Source: Ciona intestinalis (lineage: Eukaryota; Chordata; Ascidiacea; Phlebobranchia; Cionidae). From it: a stretch of DNA of 64,000 bases. Position 1 is the first letter of the stretch, and the number at the start of each line of letters is the position of its first letter. Under the pieces are notes generated by a model. It saw only the letters and a program-made list of their open reading frames with translations, searched no databases and was not told where the DNA came from. This document shows positions 1-11,100 of the stretch, one piece after another. The stretch spans positions 876,921 through 940,920 of the forward strand of contig NC_020172.2 of the NCBI RefSeq assembly GCF_000224145.3, read 5' to 3'. The position numbers and the translations under genes were made by a program.

Positions 1-354
1 AATCGCGTTTAATTCGGAGCAAATTTTATACCTATTACAATTCACTGCGTTATTTAATACAAGCGTATATAGTGACAAATATTTATTGCAATTAATAAAC
101 TAGTTTAGCAAGTTTTATTGAGACGCGAAAATATTTTAACGTAGACGAACTAGCCTAAGCATGCCCCCGAAGTCGCCATCTTTAACTGCATTGCTAAGTA
201 AACTAACGCGTCGAGTTTTTGTTGCCACGACAAGACGAGCAAAGTTATAAAAATCGCCCACCTTATATGGGTTAAAGTAAGATAAATCACGAATAAATCA
301 CGATATATAGAAGGGTACAAAAATAGATTAAGTTGCGGTATTGCTTAAAACCTC
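1..354. other. 3' flank of the moonraker-like gene
   Basis: No coding region is visible. Read on the minus strand, AATAAA-type polyadenylation signals occur near 113-118 and 81-86, so part of this stretch is probably the 3' UTR of the gene that ends at 355. Confidence 0.4.
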
Positions 355-2211
355 TCAAATGTGAGAGCTCAGAGCAAGTGAGGATTCTTCTACAATTTGA
401 GAAATTGTGGAAAAAGAAGATGAAGGATCAACTCCGGATGCGAGGGATTGACTGGGATCAGCAAATTCTGATTCAAATACATGTTCAACGTAATCATCAC
501 ATAAACCATCGAGTTCATTCACAACTTCAGAGATCACTTGTTTCATGACGTCTTCTGAGAGTTCTTGTACGATTTTCCAAGGGTTAAATGCACCCTTTGG
601 TTCATGGTATGTATGCTTTAGGTAATTGTTGTATTTGGCTCTGTTTGTATGAATGGATTCGGCTGTGTCTTTGTTAAGGGTTAATTTGATTGCATTTGAA
701 TTAGGAGATGGTTTAGTAGATGATGTAGGAGACATATACAATGTGTGAAAGCCAGGTTCTTCTTGCATAAAACGAACAGAAGGTTTTGAAATTTCTTCTC
801 CTTTAGCACAATCTTTGTTGGTGAAGCAGAGAGGTTGTGGAGAAGAGGTTCGAGGCTCCTCAGTGTTGTCAGAGCTAGTCCTGTTATGTCTGGGTTCAGT
901 TGTTCTTAGTTTTATATCTTCATATTGTATTGTCTCCCATCTTTTTCGTATTTCTGTCTCTTCTTGTTCCATTTGCTCAATTTTTCTGTACATCGCTTCA
1001 CATGTTGGCTCGTTAGCCATGCTCTGCAACAATTTTGGTTCATACTCATGTTTATGAACCTCTTTTGCTGTGTCTGCAAAAAAGTCCTGCAAAATTGATG
1101 CCACAAGCCTGTCCTTTAGACCTTTTTGTTGTTGCTTTCTTTTATCGGTTTCGGGTTTTTTGAAACCTCTTCTTCTTCTTTCTAATTGCTTTGGTTCAGT
1201 TTTTCCAAAATAACTATCCTCTGTGCCTGAGCTCGCAGTAAAACTGAGCCAGTTTTCATCGGTATCAGATGTATCATTGTGTAAAGCTCGCACAAACTCC
1301 TTTTGTTTTTGTTTGTTTTTCTGACAAAAAATTGGCGAAGTTGCTGCATCGCGTAGTGTTGCTTTCTCAACCTTTTCCGTTGGAAGCTGCCTTTTTTCTC
1401 TAGGTTTCTGCTGAGTTGATATATGTGAAATTCTCAATGGAGTTGACAGTGCTTGACAAAAACTTCTTTTTGCAGGGGACCTGTGCATAGAAAGAAACCC
1501 ACTTTTCGCTGGTTGTTGCTGATTATACCGTTTTATCAACTTTTCTTTCTTAACTACCCCTTGTAGTTCCCGCGCAAAGTTCTTAAACTCGCTTCGGTGA
1601 CCAAAACTTTCTACTTCTCTGCTTAGATCAGCAGTTGAAGTAACTGCATCTTTCGAAATAGGACGACTCTTACTTTTGGGTTGAACTGGTTCAATGATCC
1701 GTCGAATATGATCTTCAAAATCTGGCTCCTGCTGAAATCGGATATGGTTCTGCTTGTTTCTGTGAGATCGGAAAGCAGGCACTGGTTTTGGGGGTTTGGA
1801 TAGTTTAGGTTTGTTGATCTTGCCAGCTCGGGCATAATTCCCAGGCATCTGTACTTGGACCTTCTTTACAAACCTTTCATCGAAATGTTGCTGATGTTGT
1901 TTTGCCTTCACACTTGGTTTTGTTGTGTCTTTCACAGGTATCTCATTATTATTCCACTGAGAGTTGCTGACATCCATTTTCGCTAACTGAATAGCCAACG
2001 ATAGTTTGTCCGAAGGCATCATGCCGAATTTGTTTTCTGGAGATGGAACACGCACTTTCGGAACATGTTTTTGAACCTTTTCTATTAACAAGTACTTTGG
2101 ACGTCCAAAGGTATGACTTGCGGTGGATGCAGGGCTTTGAGCATCGAGATTAAACTGGAGCTGGTTATGATAATGAGTAGGATTATCAACACAGATCATT
2201 TTCGTAGCCAT
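355..2211 (-). CDS. KIAA0753: Moonraker/KIAA0753-like centriolar satellite protein, single exon
   Basis: One uninterrupted 618-codon reading frame. From memory of the family, vertebrate moonraker (MNR, OFIP) acts at centriolar satellites and promotes centriole duplication and ciliogenesis. The N terminus carries the family hallmarks: NQLQFN at residues 16-21, an IEK segment near 43, and a conserved helix (LAIQLAKMDV, 72-81) matching the vertebrate LSYAVHLARRDV. The middle is charged, low-complexity and rich in K, Q and E, with a probable coiled coil around residues 395-430; the C-terminal 60 residues contain another acidic helix. The human protein is about 970 residues, so this one is shorter. 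The ATG at 2211 was chosen because family similarity starts right after it; a (trans-)splice acceptor lies just upstream on the minus strand near 2226. No intron is needed. It lies downstream of RNASEK on the same strand. Confidence 0.7.
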   Translation of the reverse strand: MATKMICVDNPTHYHNQLQFNLDAQSPASTASHTFGRPKYLLIEKVQKHVPKVRVPSPENKFGMMPSDKLSLAIQLAKMDVSNSQWNNNEIPVKDTTKPSVKAKQHQQHFDERFVKKVQVQMPGNYARAGKINKPKLSKPPKPVPAFRSHRNKQNHIRFQQEPDFEDHIRRIIEPVQPKSKSRPISKDAVTSTADLSREVESFGHRSEFKNFARELQGVVKKEKLIKRYNQQQPAKSGFLSMHRSPAKRSFCQALSTPLRISHISTQQKPREKRQLPTEKVEKATLRDAATSPIFCQKNKQKQKEFVRALHNDTSDTDENWLSFTASSGTEDSYFGKTEPKQLERRRRGFKKPETDKRKQQQKGLKDRLVASILQDFFADTAKEVHKHEYEPKLLQSMANEPTCEAMYRKIEQMEQEETEIRKRWETIQYEDIKLRTTEPRHNRTSSDNTEEPRTSSPQPLCFTNKDCAKGEEISKPSVRFMQEEPGFHTLYMSPTSSTKPSPNSNAIKLTLNKDTAESIHTNRAKYNNYLKHTYHEPKGAFNPWKIVQELSEDVMKQVISEVVNELDGLCDDYVEHVFESEFADPSQSLASGVDPSSSFSTISQIVEESSLALSSHI

Positions 2212-2768
2212 TTAAGTAAACAATCTGCGTAACATTTCGTTGAATTATATTTTGGTTTTCAGGCATACTAACTGTAAAACTTGCAATTACCGCTAAATAT
2301 ACAAACGTAAAAATTATACAACACCAGAAGAAATGTAGATCGTTAATAATAATTCTCTTCTTGCTGTTAAATACAGGACTCAACACACCACCAACCTTTT
2401 GTATACGATCTTCGTTTACTAAGTTTGTAGTTAACCGCCAATGGAATTTACGTTGCAACCAAAACGGATGCGACCAGGGTCGCGCAAAGTAGATCTGTTT
2501 TGAGGAATTAGTCAACAAAACGAATATGATTGATCAAAGTTTTCAATTTTATTGCACAAAATACACAATAAACAGAGGTTAAATTCTACAAATTAAAAGG
2601 ACACGATACAACCATACCAACAAATATCTACAACTCCAAAATGGAATTTGAAAGTAAACTGATAGTTTCTTTAATGTTTACACTTAAATGACATTGATAA
2701 CTTTTTGAGAGTACAATCTTACGAAATTGTTAACATCGAAAACTTTTCTTCTGTCTTCAGATTAAAAG
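2212..2768 (-). other. Spacer between RNASEK stop and moonraker start, with RNASEK 3' UTR
   Basis: Holds the RNASEK 3' UTR with an AATAAA signal at 2548-2553 (minus strand), followed by about 330 bases before the moonraker ATG. Minus-strand acceptor-like AGs preceded by pyrimidines lie near 2273 and 2226. A 110-codon minus frame here begins at TTG, and its only ATG starts a 26-codon frame overlapping the moonraker start, so I do not call it a gene. Confidence 0.5.
2548..2553 (-). terminator. RNASEK polyadenylation signal
   Basis: AATAAA on the minus strand, 216 bases past the RNASEK stop codon. Confidence 0.6.
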
Positions 2769-4001
2769 CTACCGCACAGTGTATGTTTGTAAAGACTTAT
2801 TAACTTTCCATTGCCAAAGACTAAAGAAAAGAACAAGAACATAGAGTCCAGCAGCAATGAAGCAATTTGTTCCACTGCTGTCATAGGCAGCAAATACTTC
2901 TTTTTGACTGAAAAGTAAAATGACAAAAATTAATGATATAAGTTATGCTATTGTATGGATTATTGGGATAAATTTTGCCTAAATATGTCTAAATTTTGGC
3001 AGTATGACTATGAACTACTATATTTTTCACAAGTATTAACACAGGGTCATTGTATTAAAATATAAACTTAAAGTGTAACACGCTGCTATAACATTAGTCT
3101 AATGGTGTGGCACAGTTGGTTTCACTTTCTGCCCATAGCCCAAAGAATACAGTACACGGTAGACAGTGCTACCATTTTGTATTGTGACCGATGTGTCCCT
3201 AATTTTACCAGCTTCAACCCAGTGGAGCCTTATAGCCACAGGCAGTCTGAATTGCCACTCACATAAAATGAAAAGGTTACACTCTTTCAAAAGAATCTTA
3301 AACAAAAATTAAAAAAACTTTAAATAATAAAATACTTTGAATATTAAAATACTTTCCAATACATCTATACAAACTTTTTATGATGATAAAACCAAAACTG
3401 AAACACCATAATACAAAAATAGTAATGTTTACTTGGAAGCTAACGCAGCATTTTTAAAGTCAATTGGAATATCTTTGTACAATGCAGGACTCCGAAGTTT
3501 GTAAGCACCTCCCAAACACAGCTGTATGAATGAATGGAATATCACATTTATATATTGTATGTATTATGTAAAGTAATAAGAGTTTCTAAATACTAAATAG
3601 GTATTATAAAACTAATTGTTTGAGTTAATTTAAGCAGTTTGTAGAACATGGCAGGTTTTCATAGGATCCATATAGAAACAGTGTTTTTGAGTTTTTTTTT
3701 ATTTTATACACATTTGGTTCATTGTTAATTACTATTTGGCATACATTTTCAAAAGCATGTTGACATACATAGTGGACATAGTAAATATTGTGGTCATGGT
3801 GGACATGCAATAATTAAAGGGACCCGTTTACCACAACCAGCATATACATATATCTAATATATATAATACTGTGTATATATAATACTAAAGTTAATGAAGC
3901 ATTACCGAAACCTATACATAACTACATACCATCATAATGATTCCCCAAACACTTGTTAACATGCAACAGGTCGAGCATTTTGGACCGATTATCTTGATCA
4001 T
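2769..4001 (-). CDS. RNASEK: Ribonuclease kappa (RNASEK), 99 aa, three exons
   Basis: Coding exons 3930-4001, 3433-3521 and 2769-2907 join in frame to 99 residues, the usual size for invertebrate RNASEK. The first exon encodes a cysteine-rich start (GPKCSTCCMLTSVWGIIMM) matching GPKLAACGIVLSAWGVIML of human RNASEK and forming transmembrane helix 1. The last exon encodes NCFIAAGLYVLVLFFSLWQW, nearly the human second helix, and ends in a basic tail with TVR. From family knowledge, RNASEK is a small two-helix membrane protein that associates with the V-ATPase, is needed for endocytosis, and was named for an endoribonuclease activity. Introns begin GTATGT and GTAAAC and end in CAG. It is divergent to RBMX2 with 545 bp between start codons. 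Identification is secure; exon borders are phase-consistent. Confidence 0.92.
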
Positions 4002-4546
4002 TGTAATGTTTTACGTCGGTTCTATCTTCCAAAGACTTCGATAAGTGTCAGCTAAAAGCCTATACAATAAATATGGCGGGTTTTACAATGTAAATTATTG
4101 TAACATGAACAAAACACAGCAACTCCTGAAGTAAAAAGTTACACGAAAACTAAAAAAAATTCTTCGCTATTTCTATGAGCAATCACAAGATCATCAAAAA
4201 GGTTTATTTGTTTTTGTTTGGGGAGTTGACAGGAATCTTCCGCTGTTAAAATCGTAAATTAGCATGTGTTTTAACAATTTTATTTAAACTTTGTGATTCA
4301 TTCATATTTTAGTTACAAGTTTTAAATTAATATTTCGAAAATATTAAATGTTAAGACTATATTTTTTGCATGAGGGAGCTAGAGGACTACTTTTGTCTTT
4401 TTACATTCTATTGGTATCTCTTGACCGGCAACTATGACGTCATCAGACTGAAAAGTTGTAGCTCGGGTGAGTTTGTGGAGCTCAGATCTTAGCTGTTACG
4501 AAAAAAAACTGAGTTTTAAAGAAAATCAAGCCGATTGGGAAGCACA
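4002..4546. promoter_or_regulatory. Divergent promoter shared by RNASEK and RBMX2
   Basis: The 545 bp between two head-to-head start codons. A perfect palindromic CRE/ATF site, TGACGTCA, lies at 4435-4442, and an inverted CCAAT box (ATTGG) at 4410-4414, 21 bp apart and about 100-140 bp upstream of the RBMX2 start. No TATA box stands out. CCAAT plus CRE is a common arrangement in housekeeping bidirectional promoters; the regulatory role is inferred. Confidence 0.5.
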
Positions 4547-7500
4547 ATGAAGTAAGTAATGTAATGAAGTTGTGCAATGGAAATTTTATAACTTGGTTGT
4601 TTTTAAAAAAAGTTTTGATTTTCCGCATTTTATACGTTGCGCAAAAGCTGCAAAATCATAAACATTCTAAATTTCCAGCGTTTTAACGAAAATCCGGCTC
4701 ATCAATGAGTTAAATGCAAAGGAACTTCGAAGTGGGGTTGCAGGGACGTCTTCATCATGGCATAATCAATACAAAGATAGTGCTTGGGTTTATGTTGGAA
4801 GCTTGCCATTTGAACTAAGTGAAGGAGATGTGATTTGCGTCATGTCACAGTAAGAACAATTAGGCTTGATACTGTGAAAGTATGTCTTGTGAAGTTAAAT
4901 TGATATTAGTAAACAATCCGCCTGTAATGCTACCAGTCTGCAGAGTATGGCAGGTGCATGGGCGATTTTTTTACAAACTTTTGGTTATGCACGCCATAAT
5001 TTGTCCCACGCACACCAATTAATTAAACAATGAAAAAAATACGTATTAAATTAAGTAGGATTTCCTATTGTATGGCTTGGATATGTACGTGGTTTGCATG
5101 CCGATTTTTGATGATCGCACGCGCGCACGCGAAAAATAACCGTCTTGCACCGCGAGATCTTGTCAGAAACTGCCATACTCTGCAGACTGGTAATGCCATA
5201 ATGAATTTGTGTGTCATTGTGAAATAGTGCTACTACCATTTTTAGAGCACTTTTTGCTTGTGACAATAAAACATTTATAAATAAAAGTTACGGATAACTG
5301 GTTTAGCCAAGTGGTCATCGATATGGTATGGCTATCCAAATAATATAGCTTATTTAGTAACCCTTTCAAATGTAATTGAAATGTAAATATACATTATGTC
5401 CAGTGCCGTGGCAAAGTGGTTAGCGCGCCTTTCCTGACCCAGAGATAATGGGTCGCTGCTACCATTATCGGGGTATGTGTCCTTGGGCAAGACACTTAAC
5501 GGCGATTGCTCCAACCCAGTGATCACTAATGGGTTGTCCAAATTATCCAAAAAAACATACATAAAAAAATCCCCCCAAAAAATAATCACCCACAAAGTAA
5601 CATACATGGTAACTCGTAAGCTTGCACGAAGTGTATGAACATCCGTGTTACAACCACTGTCGTTTTCCCACCACACGAGGATAAAGTAAGATTCATTAAT
5701 TTGTTCATTCAGGTAAATGAACACCTTACATGATGTGTACTGACACTGGACAATGCAATGACTACTGTAGTGTAACTTTAAACCCTACAAGTTTTCACCC
5801 ACAACAGTTAACTACTGTATTATACACCAGGTACGGGGAAGTGGTTAACATCAACCTTATAAGAGACAGAAAAACAGGAAAATCAAAAGGGTTTGCATTT
5901 GTCTGTTATGAAGATCAGAAAAGTACAATTCTGGCTGTGGATAATTTAAATGGTTCAAAGGTATATTGAAACTGGTGAAACCTAATTATTTATTTCTTTG
6001 ATTATTTTTCAATATTGACAGTTGTGGTTTAAATACCTTTTACAGTAACCTAAGAGTGGTTCTTAAACTTTTTTGTATGCTTTACCCTTTTAACAAAGAT
6101 GCTTATCTGATTTTCCCCCAATATGTAATATGGCGCTCATTTATTAAAAAGCGAAAACAACTAATTACATCAGTTATTTTTAATGCGACGGATGCGCTAG
6201 CTTTTGTTTAATTTGTTGTTCAATATCTGGTAAAGTACTACAATTGGCACAATTTTTCTGTCCCAACAACTGATTTGATTAGTAGCTCATCTACCCTCTT
6301 AATACTAGAGTTTACCCCCAGGGGTAATTTTACCCCAGTTTATGATTCGCTAACCTAACAGCTAAGTACTTTACAGTTTACACAATATTTGGCATTACTT
6401 ATAATTATAGTTTTGAATACAAAAAAGTCTTGTGCTAACACATTCAATGTCATTGTGTCTTGTGTGTTGTAACTAAGTTTATGCAATAAAAATCTTGGAG
6501 TCATTGCCCTGCAATGCGAGGATAAATAAGGTTTTTTTTTTTACATACATTCATTAGTCATCTTTTTGAAAAAAATAAGTGTCTTTTTTTTTTTTAAATC
6601 GCCTTTTTTTCTCGGGTAAAAAAAGTTTTTCTACCAGATCAAAGGACGCCAGATGAGAGTTGATCATGTGCTCGCTTATCAAGTCCCCAAGGAAGATGAT
6701 GAGGTTGATGAGGTCACAGAGAGGATACGGGAGCGAGGAGTTGCTCCGGATGTGATGAAGGAGTATGAGATGAAAGAGGAAGAAGTTGTGGAAGAAGAGG
6801 TTGTGCTCATTAGTAATGATAGTGAAGAGGAAAAACGTGAGTTTCTTATCATCTTATTTTGTAATTAGGGATGCACATTACAGAATAATTAGGTATTCTA
6901 GGATATCCTTTTTTTTTACAAAATTTGGGATGACATTGCTCCCATGCGGTTACATAGTCGTCAAATGCAGAAACCTCATTGAATATTGAGAGATTTGAAA
7001 TATATTTTGCTGGTTTGTCAAATATTTAACAGCAGAGTAAAGTTGGTTTACATTTTAAACTGGTGTTCTAAAACATATGATGTCACCCATATTTCAGAAG
7101 ATGCAATCTGACATTATGCTTATGGCAGGTGTTATATAAAAATGTAAAAAACATTGTGGTTGTGAGAAAAAATGTACTTAAAATTTGTAAATTCTTATGT
7201 GCGCTGAGAATGTTTCAGGCAAGTTGTTGTATGAAAAACTTTCATAGCCCTGTCTTTGATTAATGACTTATGATTTTCAGCAAAGAAAAAGAAACACAAA
7301 AAAGAGAAGAAGAAAAAGAAATCAAAACTCAGCTTTTTAAAAGAAACGCCAGCTGAAAAAGCCAAAAAAACATCAAAATCTTCGAAATTCGCAGAGGTTG
7401 ATGAGCCTTCTAGAAAATTTGAAAAGGAGGAAAAAGATTATCAAATAAAAAATAAAGATCAAAGAGAACATGAGAACATCCGGAAACGGAGAGACTCTTC

Positions 7501-7909
7501 ATCATCTTCCTCATCTGGAGATGAGGATTTGAGACAAAAACGTAAAAAGCGAGTGAAATCTTTTAGTCCTGATGCCAGAAAGCATCAAAAGCGTGATAAA
7601 CGCTCCCGGGATTCTCAATCACCAGATCGAAATGCTCGTGACAATCACAAGCGTGATTCAGATTCACGAGGAAACAATCATCATGATAAAGTTATTCGGG
7701 ATAGTAACCGACATGATAAAAATTATCGAGACAATCATGAACGTGATGCAAGATCACGTGATTATCAACGGCGTGATAATCATTCAAGAGACAATCGATA
7801 TGCAGAATCACGTGAGAGAAGACCTAGGGATCATCGGCGTGAAAACCGCCGTGATAATAGTGATCATAAAAATCATAAGCACAGCAGAAGGTCCAGATCA
7901 CGATCATGA
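4547..7909 (+). CDS. RBMX2: RNA-binding motif protein X-linked 2 (RBMX2/Ist3-type), 377 aa
   Basis: Exons 4547-4551, 4679-4849, 5831-5960, 6638-6836 and 7281-7909 give 377 codons. The first exon holds only ATG plus two bases. The protein starts MN-VLTKIRLINELN, as in vertebrate RBMX2, followed by an RRM at about residues 36-115 with RNP2 VYVGSLPFEL and RNP1 KSKGFAFVCYE. The segment IKGRQMRVDHV after the RRM is also family-typical. The C-terminal half is lysine-rich, then a serine run and a long RD/RS-like tail (many RDN, HKRD and SRD units). The yeast counterpart Ist3/Snu17 belongs to the RES complex of the activated spliceosome, so a nuclear splicing role is expected. Intron 2 carries a SINE and an unrelated inverted-repeat element. 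RALBP1 follows only 232 bp downstream. Confidence 0.93.
4925..5196. mobile_element. ~270 bp non-autonomous DNA element (MITE) with 23-bp perfect terminal inverted repeats
   Basis: The left arm 4931-4953 (TACCAGTCTGCAGAGTATGG plus CAG) is repeated perfectly, inverted, at 5170-5192. TAATGC occurs at 4925-4930 and again at 5191-5196, consistent with a short target duplication whose exact edge is ambiguous. No transposase is encoded. It lies inside RBMX2 intron 2. Confidence 0.65.
5401..5690 (+). mobile_element. tRNA-derived SINE (Cics-1-like), plus orientation
   Basis: Begins with a tRNA-like A box, TGGCAAAGTGGTTAGCGCGCC, then a tRNA-unrelated body containing the block CCTTGGGCAAGACACTTAACG, and ends around a CGAGGATAAAGTAAG tail. 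The same blocks recur, mostly inverted, near 15.2, 42.0, 43.8, 44.7 and 55.8 kb. Cics-1 is the composite Ciona SINE I remember; the identity is not confirmed. Inside RBMX2 intron 2. Confidence 0.7.
6930..7140. repeat. Old interspersed repeat fragment, shared with 10.5 and 35.8 kb
   Basis: Contains AACATATGATGTCAC and a surrounding pattern (CTGGTTTGT, then AACAGCAG, then a TTTTAA tract) that reappears loosely at 10470-10680 and 35760-35960. Heavily diverged; family unknown. In RBMX2 intron 4. Confidence 0.3.
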
Positions 7910-7991
7910 AATTTTTATTTTTTTGATAGGTTAATTTACAATGATCACATAACTAAATAATGTTATTGTTAATTAAGTTAATTTTTATATC

Positions 7992-7997
7992 ATTAAA
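7992..7997 (+). terminator. Likely RBMX2 polyadenylation signal (ATTAAA)
   Basis: ATTAAA 83 bases past the RBMX2 stop and 145 bases before the RALBP1 start. Confidence 0.4.
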
Positions 7998-8069
7998 ACA
8001 CTTTTTTGGAGTTGCTATGTTTTGTACACAACTGGACCTTTTCTACTCAATCACTCATTCCGGATTAAA

Positions 8070-8089
8070 CCGTTTTCTTACCCGTTTAG
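8070..8089 (+). promoter_or_regulatory. Lone 3' splice acceptor upstream of RALBP1 (candidate SL trans-splice site)
   Basis: A pyrimidine-rich stretch ends in TTTAG at 8085-8089, with no obvious donor between the RBMX2 stop and here, and 52 bases before the RALBP1 ATG. Ciona adds a 16-nt spliced leader to many mRNAs, including downstream operon genes, so this is a plausible trans-splice acceptor. Confidence 0.4.
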
Positions 8090-8141
8090 ATACAAAGACA
8101 CAGGTTTTATAGTTATTGTTTTTCATTGATTTCTGATTGAA

Positions 8142-11100
8142 ATGGCTGAGTCTGCCGACTCTGGTGAGGATATAAAGAAAAAGAAGAGAGAACGAAAATA
8201 TCATCATTTTATGCCGGAAAACGACAGTGGAGAGGAAGACTCAGAAAAATCGGATTTTTTACCCAACAGTAACACACCCAAGCAGTCACAGCATGGCAAG
8301 AAGTCAAAACCAAAGCTTTTTAAAAAACCTTCATTCTCAAAAGGTATTGAGGTTTTTAAATCAGTGATTCTCAAACTTTTTAATTTTTGTGTCAATTTTT
8401 CGATAAAATTTGGACAAATTTCTTCAAACATGTTGTATTAATCAAGCTCTGCTTTAATTTTTCTCTCAAAACCAAATGATTTACAATAAATTATCTTTTT
8501 CTAAATTCCGAAGGCAAGCATGGAAAGCGTGGAAAGATGACTGACATTATGACTTCACCTTCTGAAGAACCATCACCAATGCAAAACAGAGACAGAGCGC
8601 GAGAAAAGGAAATGAGAGAGAATAAGAAGAAGGCAGCAAGTCTGCCGAGAGACCTGAAAGTTTCTTTCAGGTAAGAACTCATTATTTCTATACATTTTTT
8701 GTGTCTATTACATTACAAACTATTATAATACAGGGATAAAAAAGAGAAGACCAAAACAAAGAAGAGGATTACCTCATTCCCCGCTCCAACAGAAGAAACA
8801 TTGGATGAGAAAGAAGAAGTTGAAGGTTTGTATTTTTTTTATCATATATATTTAATTTATATTTTGGTATAATTTTTTAAAATGAAACAAACCAACATTA
8901 GAATTTTTTAAACTCTAGTTTTGAACCCGATATTTGGTAAAAGCTTGGAAGAAGCAGTGACAAGGACAGGCTACCATGATGGTGTTCCCCTGCCAGCAGT
9001 GGTGCGCGAATGCATGGATTTTGTGGAAGAGCGTGGCATCACTGCTGAGGGAATTTACAGAATCTCTGGGATCAAAACGAAAATTGACGAACTTACTAAA
9101 ATCTACAATAGGTTAGATAAACATTAGAACGTTATTTAAATAGAATATTTTTTGGCTTTTGTGATAGTGTTATGTCACATTTATCAAGGGTATTTAAATT
9201 TGGATATTTTGGGATATAGTATACAAAACATTTGTAGCTGCTTACCTGCTACAGGTATTTTTAACACCACTTGTAACTTAATTGTCAGTTTGTGCTGCAA
9301 GGTTAAAGAACTCAGATTTCAAAACCAGTAGTCTTTATTCTCCATTGTTTTTTATCCTTTATGGGTAAGGTCCTTGTCAAGAACCTGAGATTTAGGCCAG
9401 ATTAGGCCCATTACCCCAACACCTGGAAAGCCTATTTAAGTACTTTGTGCGACCTGTGCCACGACACCACATCGCAGTCAAACACTTTGATTTCAATGCA
9501 GGTGCCTAAACCACTGAGCCATGGCGCCGAAACATTTATTCTCTATACATTATTTAATAGAATAAAAGTCAATAAATTTCGAAAAAATCAACCATCTATT
9601 TGCAGGGAAGAAACACCTGATTTGAGCAAGTATGAACCTCATACCGTGGCTGGTGTTCTTAAATCTTACCTTCGTGAGTTGCCTGACCACATATTAACCC
9701 AACAGTGTAGTGTCAAGTTTGAAGAAGCTGCAACTAAGCATTCTAAGCAGGAGAAAATACAAGTATGTTGATTACGTCAAACAACATGTTATTTTATATA
9801 GTATCGGGAAACCATGTATGGTATTTATTAGACTAGGAAAACTGCTTTTCACGATGAATTAACACATTTAAACAGCTTCTAGTTAAGTGTCAAACCAAAA
9901 AATTATTTTCTTAGAAAAAAAATAGACAATGCATGAAACAATAACATATAGTTAGTGCTAAGGCCACAAGGAATAACATTTTTTACAAAGTAATAATGTA
10001 TATTTTATTATTTAGCATAGGCATAATTTTTTTATTAACCTTTATCAATTTTCAGGTACACCAATATTTTTGAAATAACGTGCACATTTTTCTGGAGATA
10101 ACCTGTCAATTAAACAAATTTACTAAACTTTAAATTCTGGTATTTCTGCTTTATTGGTATATTGTATTGTGACCTTCATATACTAGATTAAAGAACTGAG
10201 CAAGTCCTTTTCATTCTTCTTTTCCTCCAGGGCTTCCGAGATCTCCTCTCTAAACTCCCGGACTGCAATCGAATCCTTGTATCATGGCTGATCCTCCACT
10301 TTGATCAGATCATTAGACACGAACAACAGAGCAAGATGACCATACAAAACATCTCCATTGTCCTCAGTCCTACTCTACACATCAGTCATCGTGTTCTTAA
10401 TGTTTTCTTTTCATATTGGTAAGACTTTTACTCATAGCAAGGCGTTATGTTTTAAAACTTTAATAAAAACCTTGGGGACATTGCTAAAATTGGCCTACAG
10501 AACATAGAGAACTGAATGCAATACAAATTGGCTCTGCTTGTTTATTTGGACTAATTACAGCAGGTTAAAAGCTGTTTTAAGCTTAAAATTGGGTGCTTAA
10601 ACATATGATGTCCTGTTTCAAAATCGGTGTGACATAAGTAACTTACATTCAGGTAATGGTTATACTGACAAGTGACAACCAAACACAATCTTCTTATCCT
10701 ACTTTATGTACTTAATATATAAGCAGAAAATAATAGACAGGTTAGGCCTATCTGTTGCGTGTTGAGACATTTTTAATTGCATTTTTCATGCCAATTTCAA
10801 ATTAGGTTTTATATAAAAATGATATTATAAAATGTACAATTCAGTAATAAATATACAATGTACTTATTCCTAAACAGAAATTAATCTGTTGTAGCTTAAT
10901 ATGTAACTAACCTATTCTAGATTCTAAAGAAAATTTTACCTATAATTGCTAAGAATAAAATTATTTCTATACCAGCAAGGACATATTCAGTGGAGTAGAA
11001 CGAAAGAAATTGATAAAACCGATGAGATGGCCCGACTGGGACACCACACCAAATTTCCCCAGTGAACCATCAGAAGTTGAAGCTGAAATAAGAAGACAGG

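Noticed and set aside
2186-2518. 110-codon minus-strand frame between RNASEK and moonraker with a hydrophobic stretch
   Set aside because: It begins at TTG, its only ATG starts a 26-codon piece overlapping the moonraker start, and it resembles no family.
7572-7934. 120-codon frame overlapping the last RBMX2 exon
   Set aside because: Shadow frame of the RD-rich repeat coding tail; its composition mirrors the repeats in the true frame.
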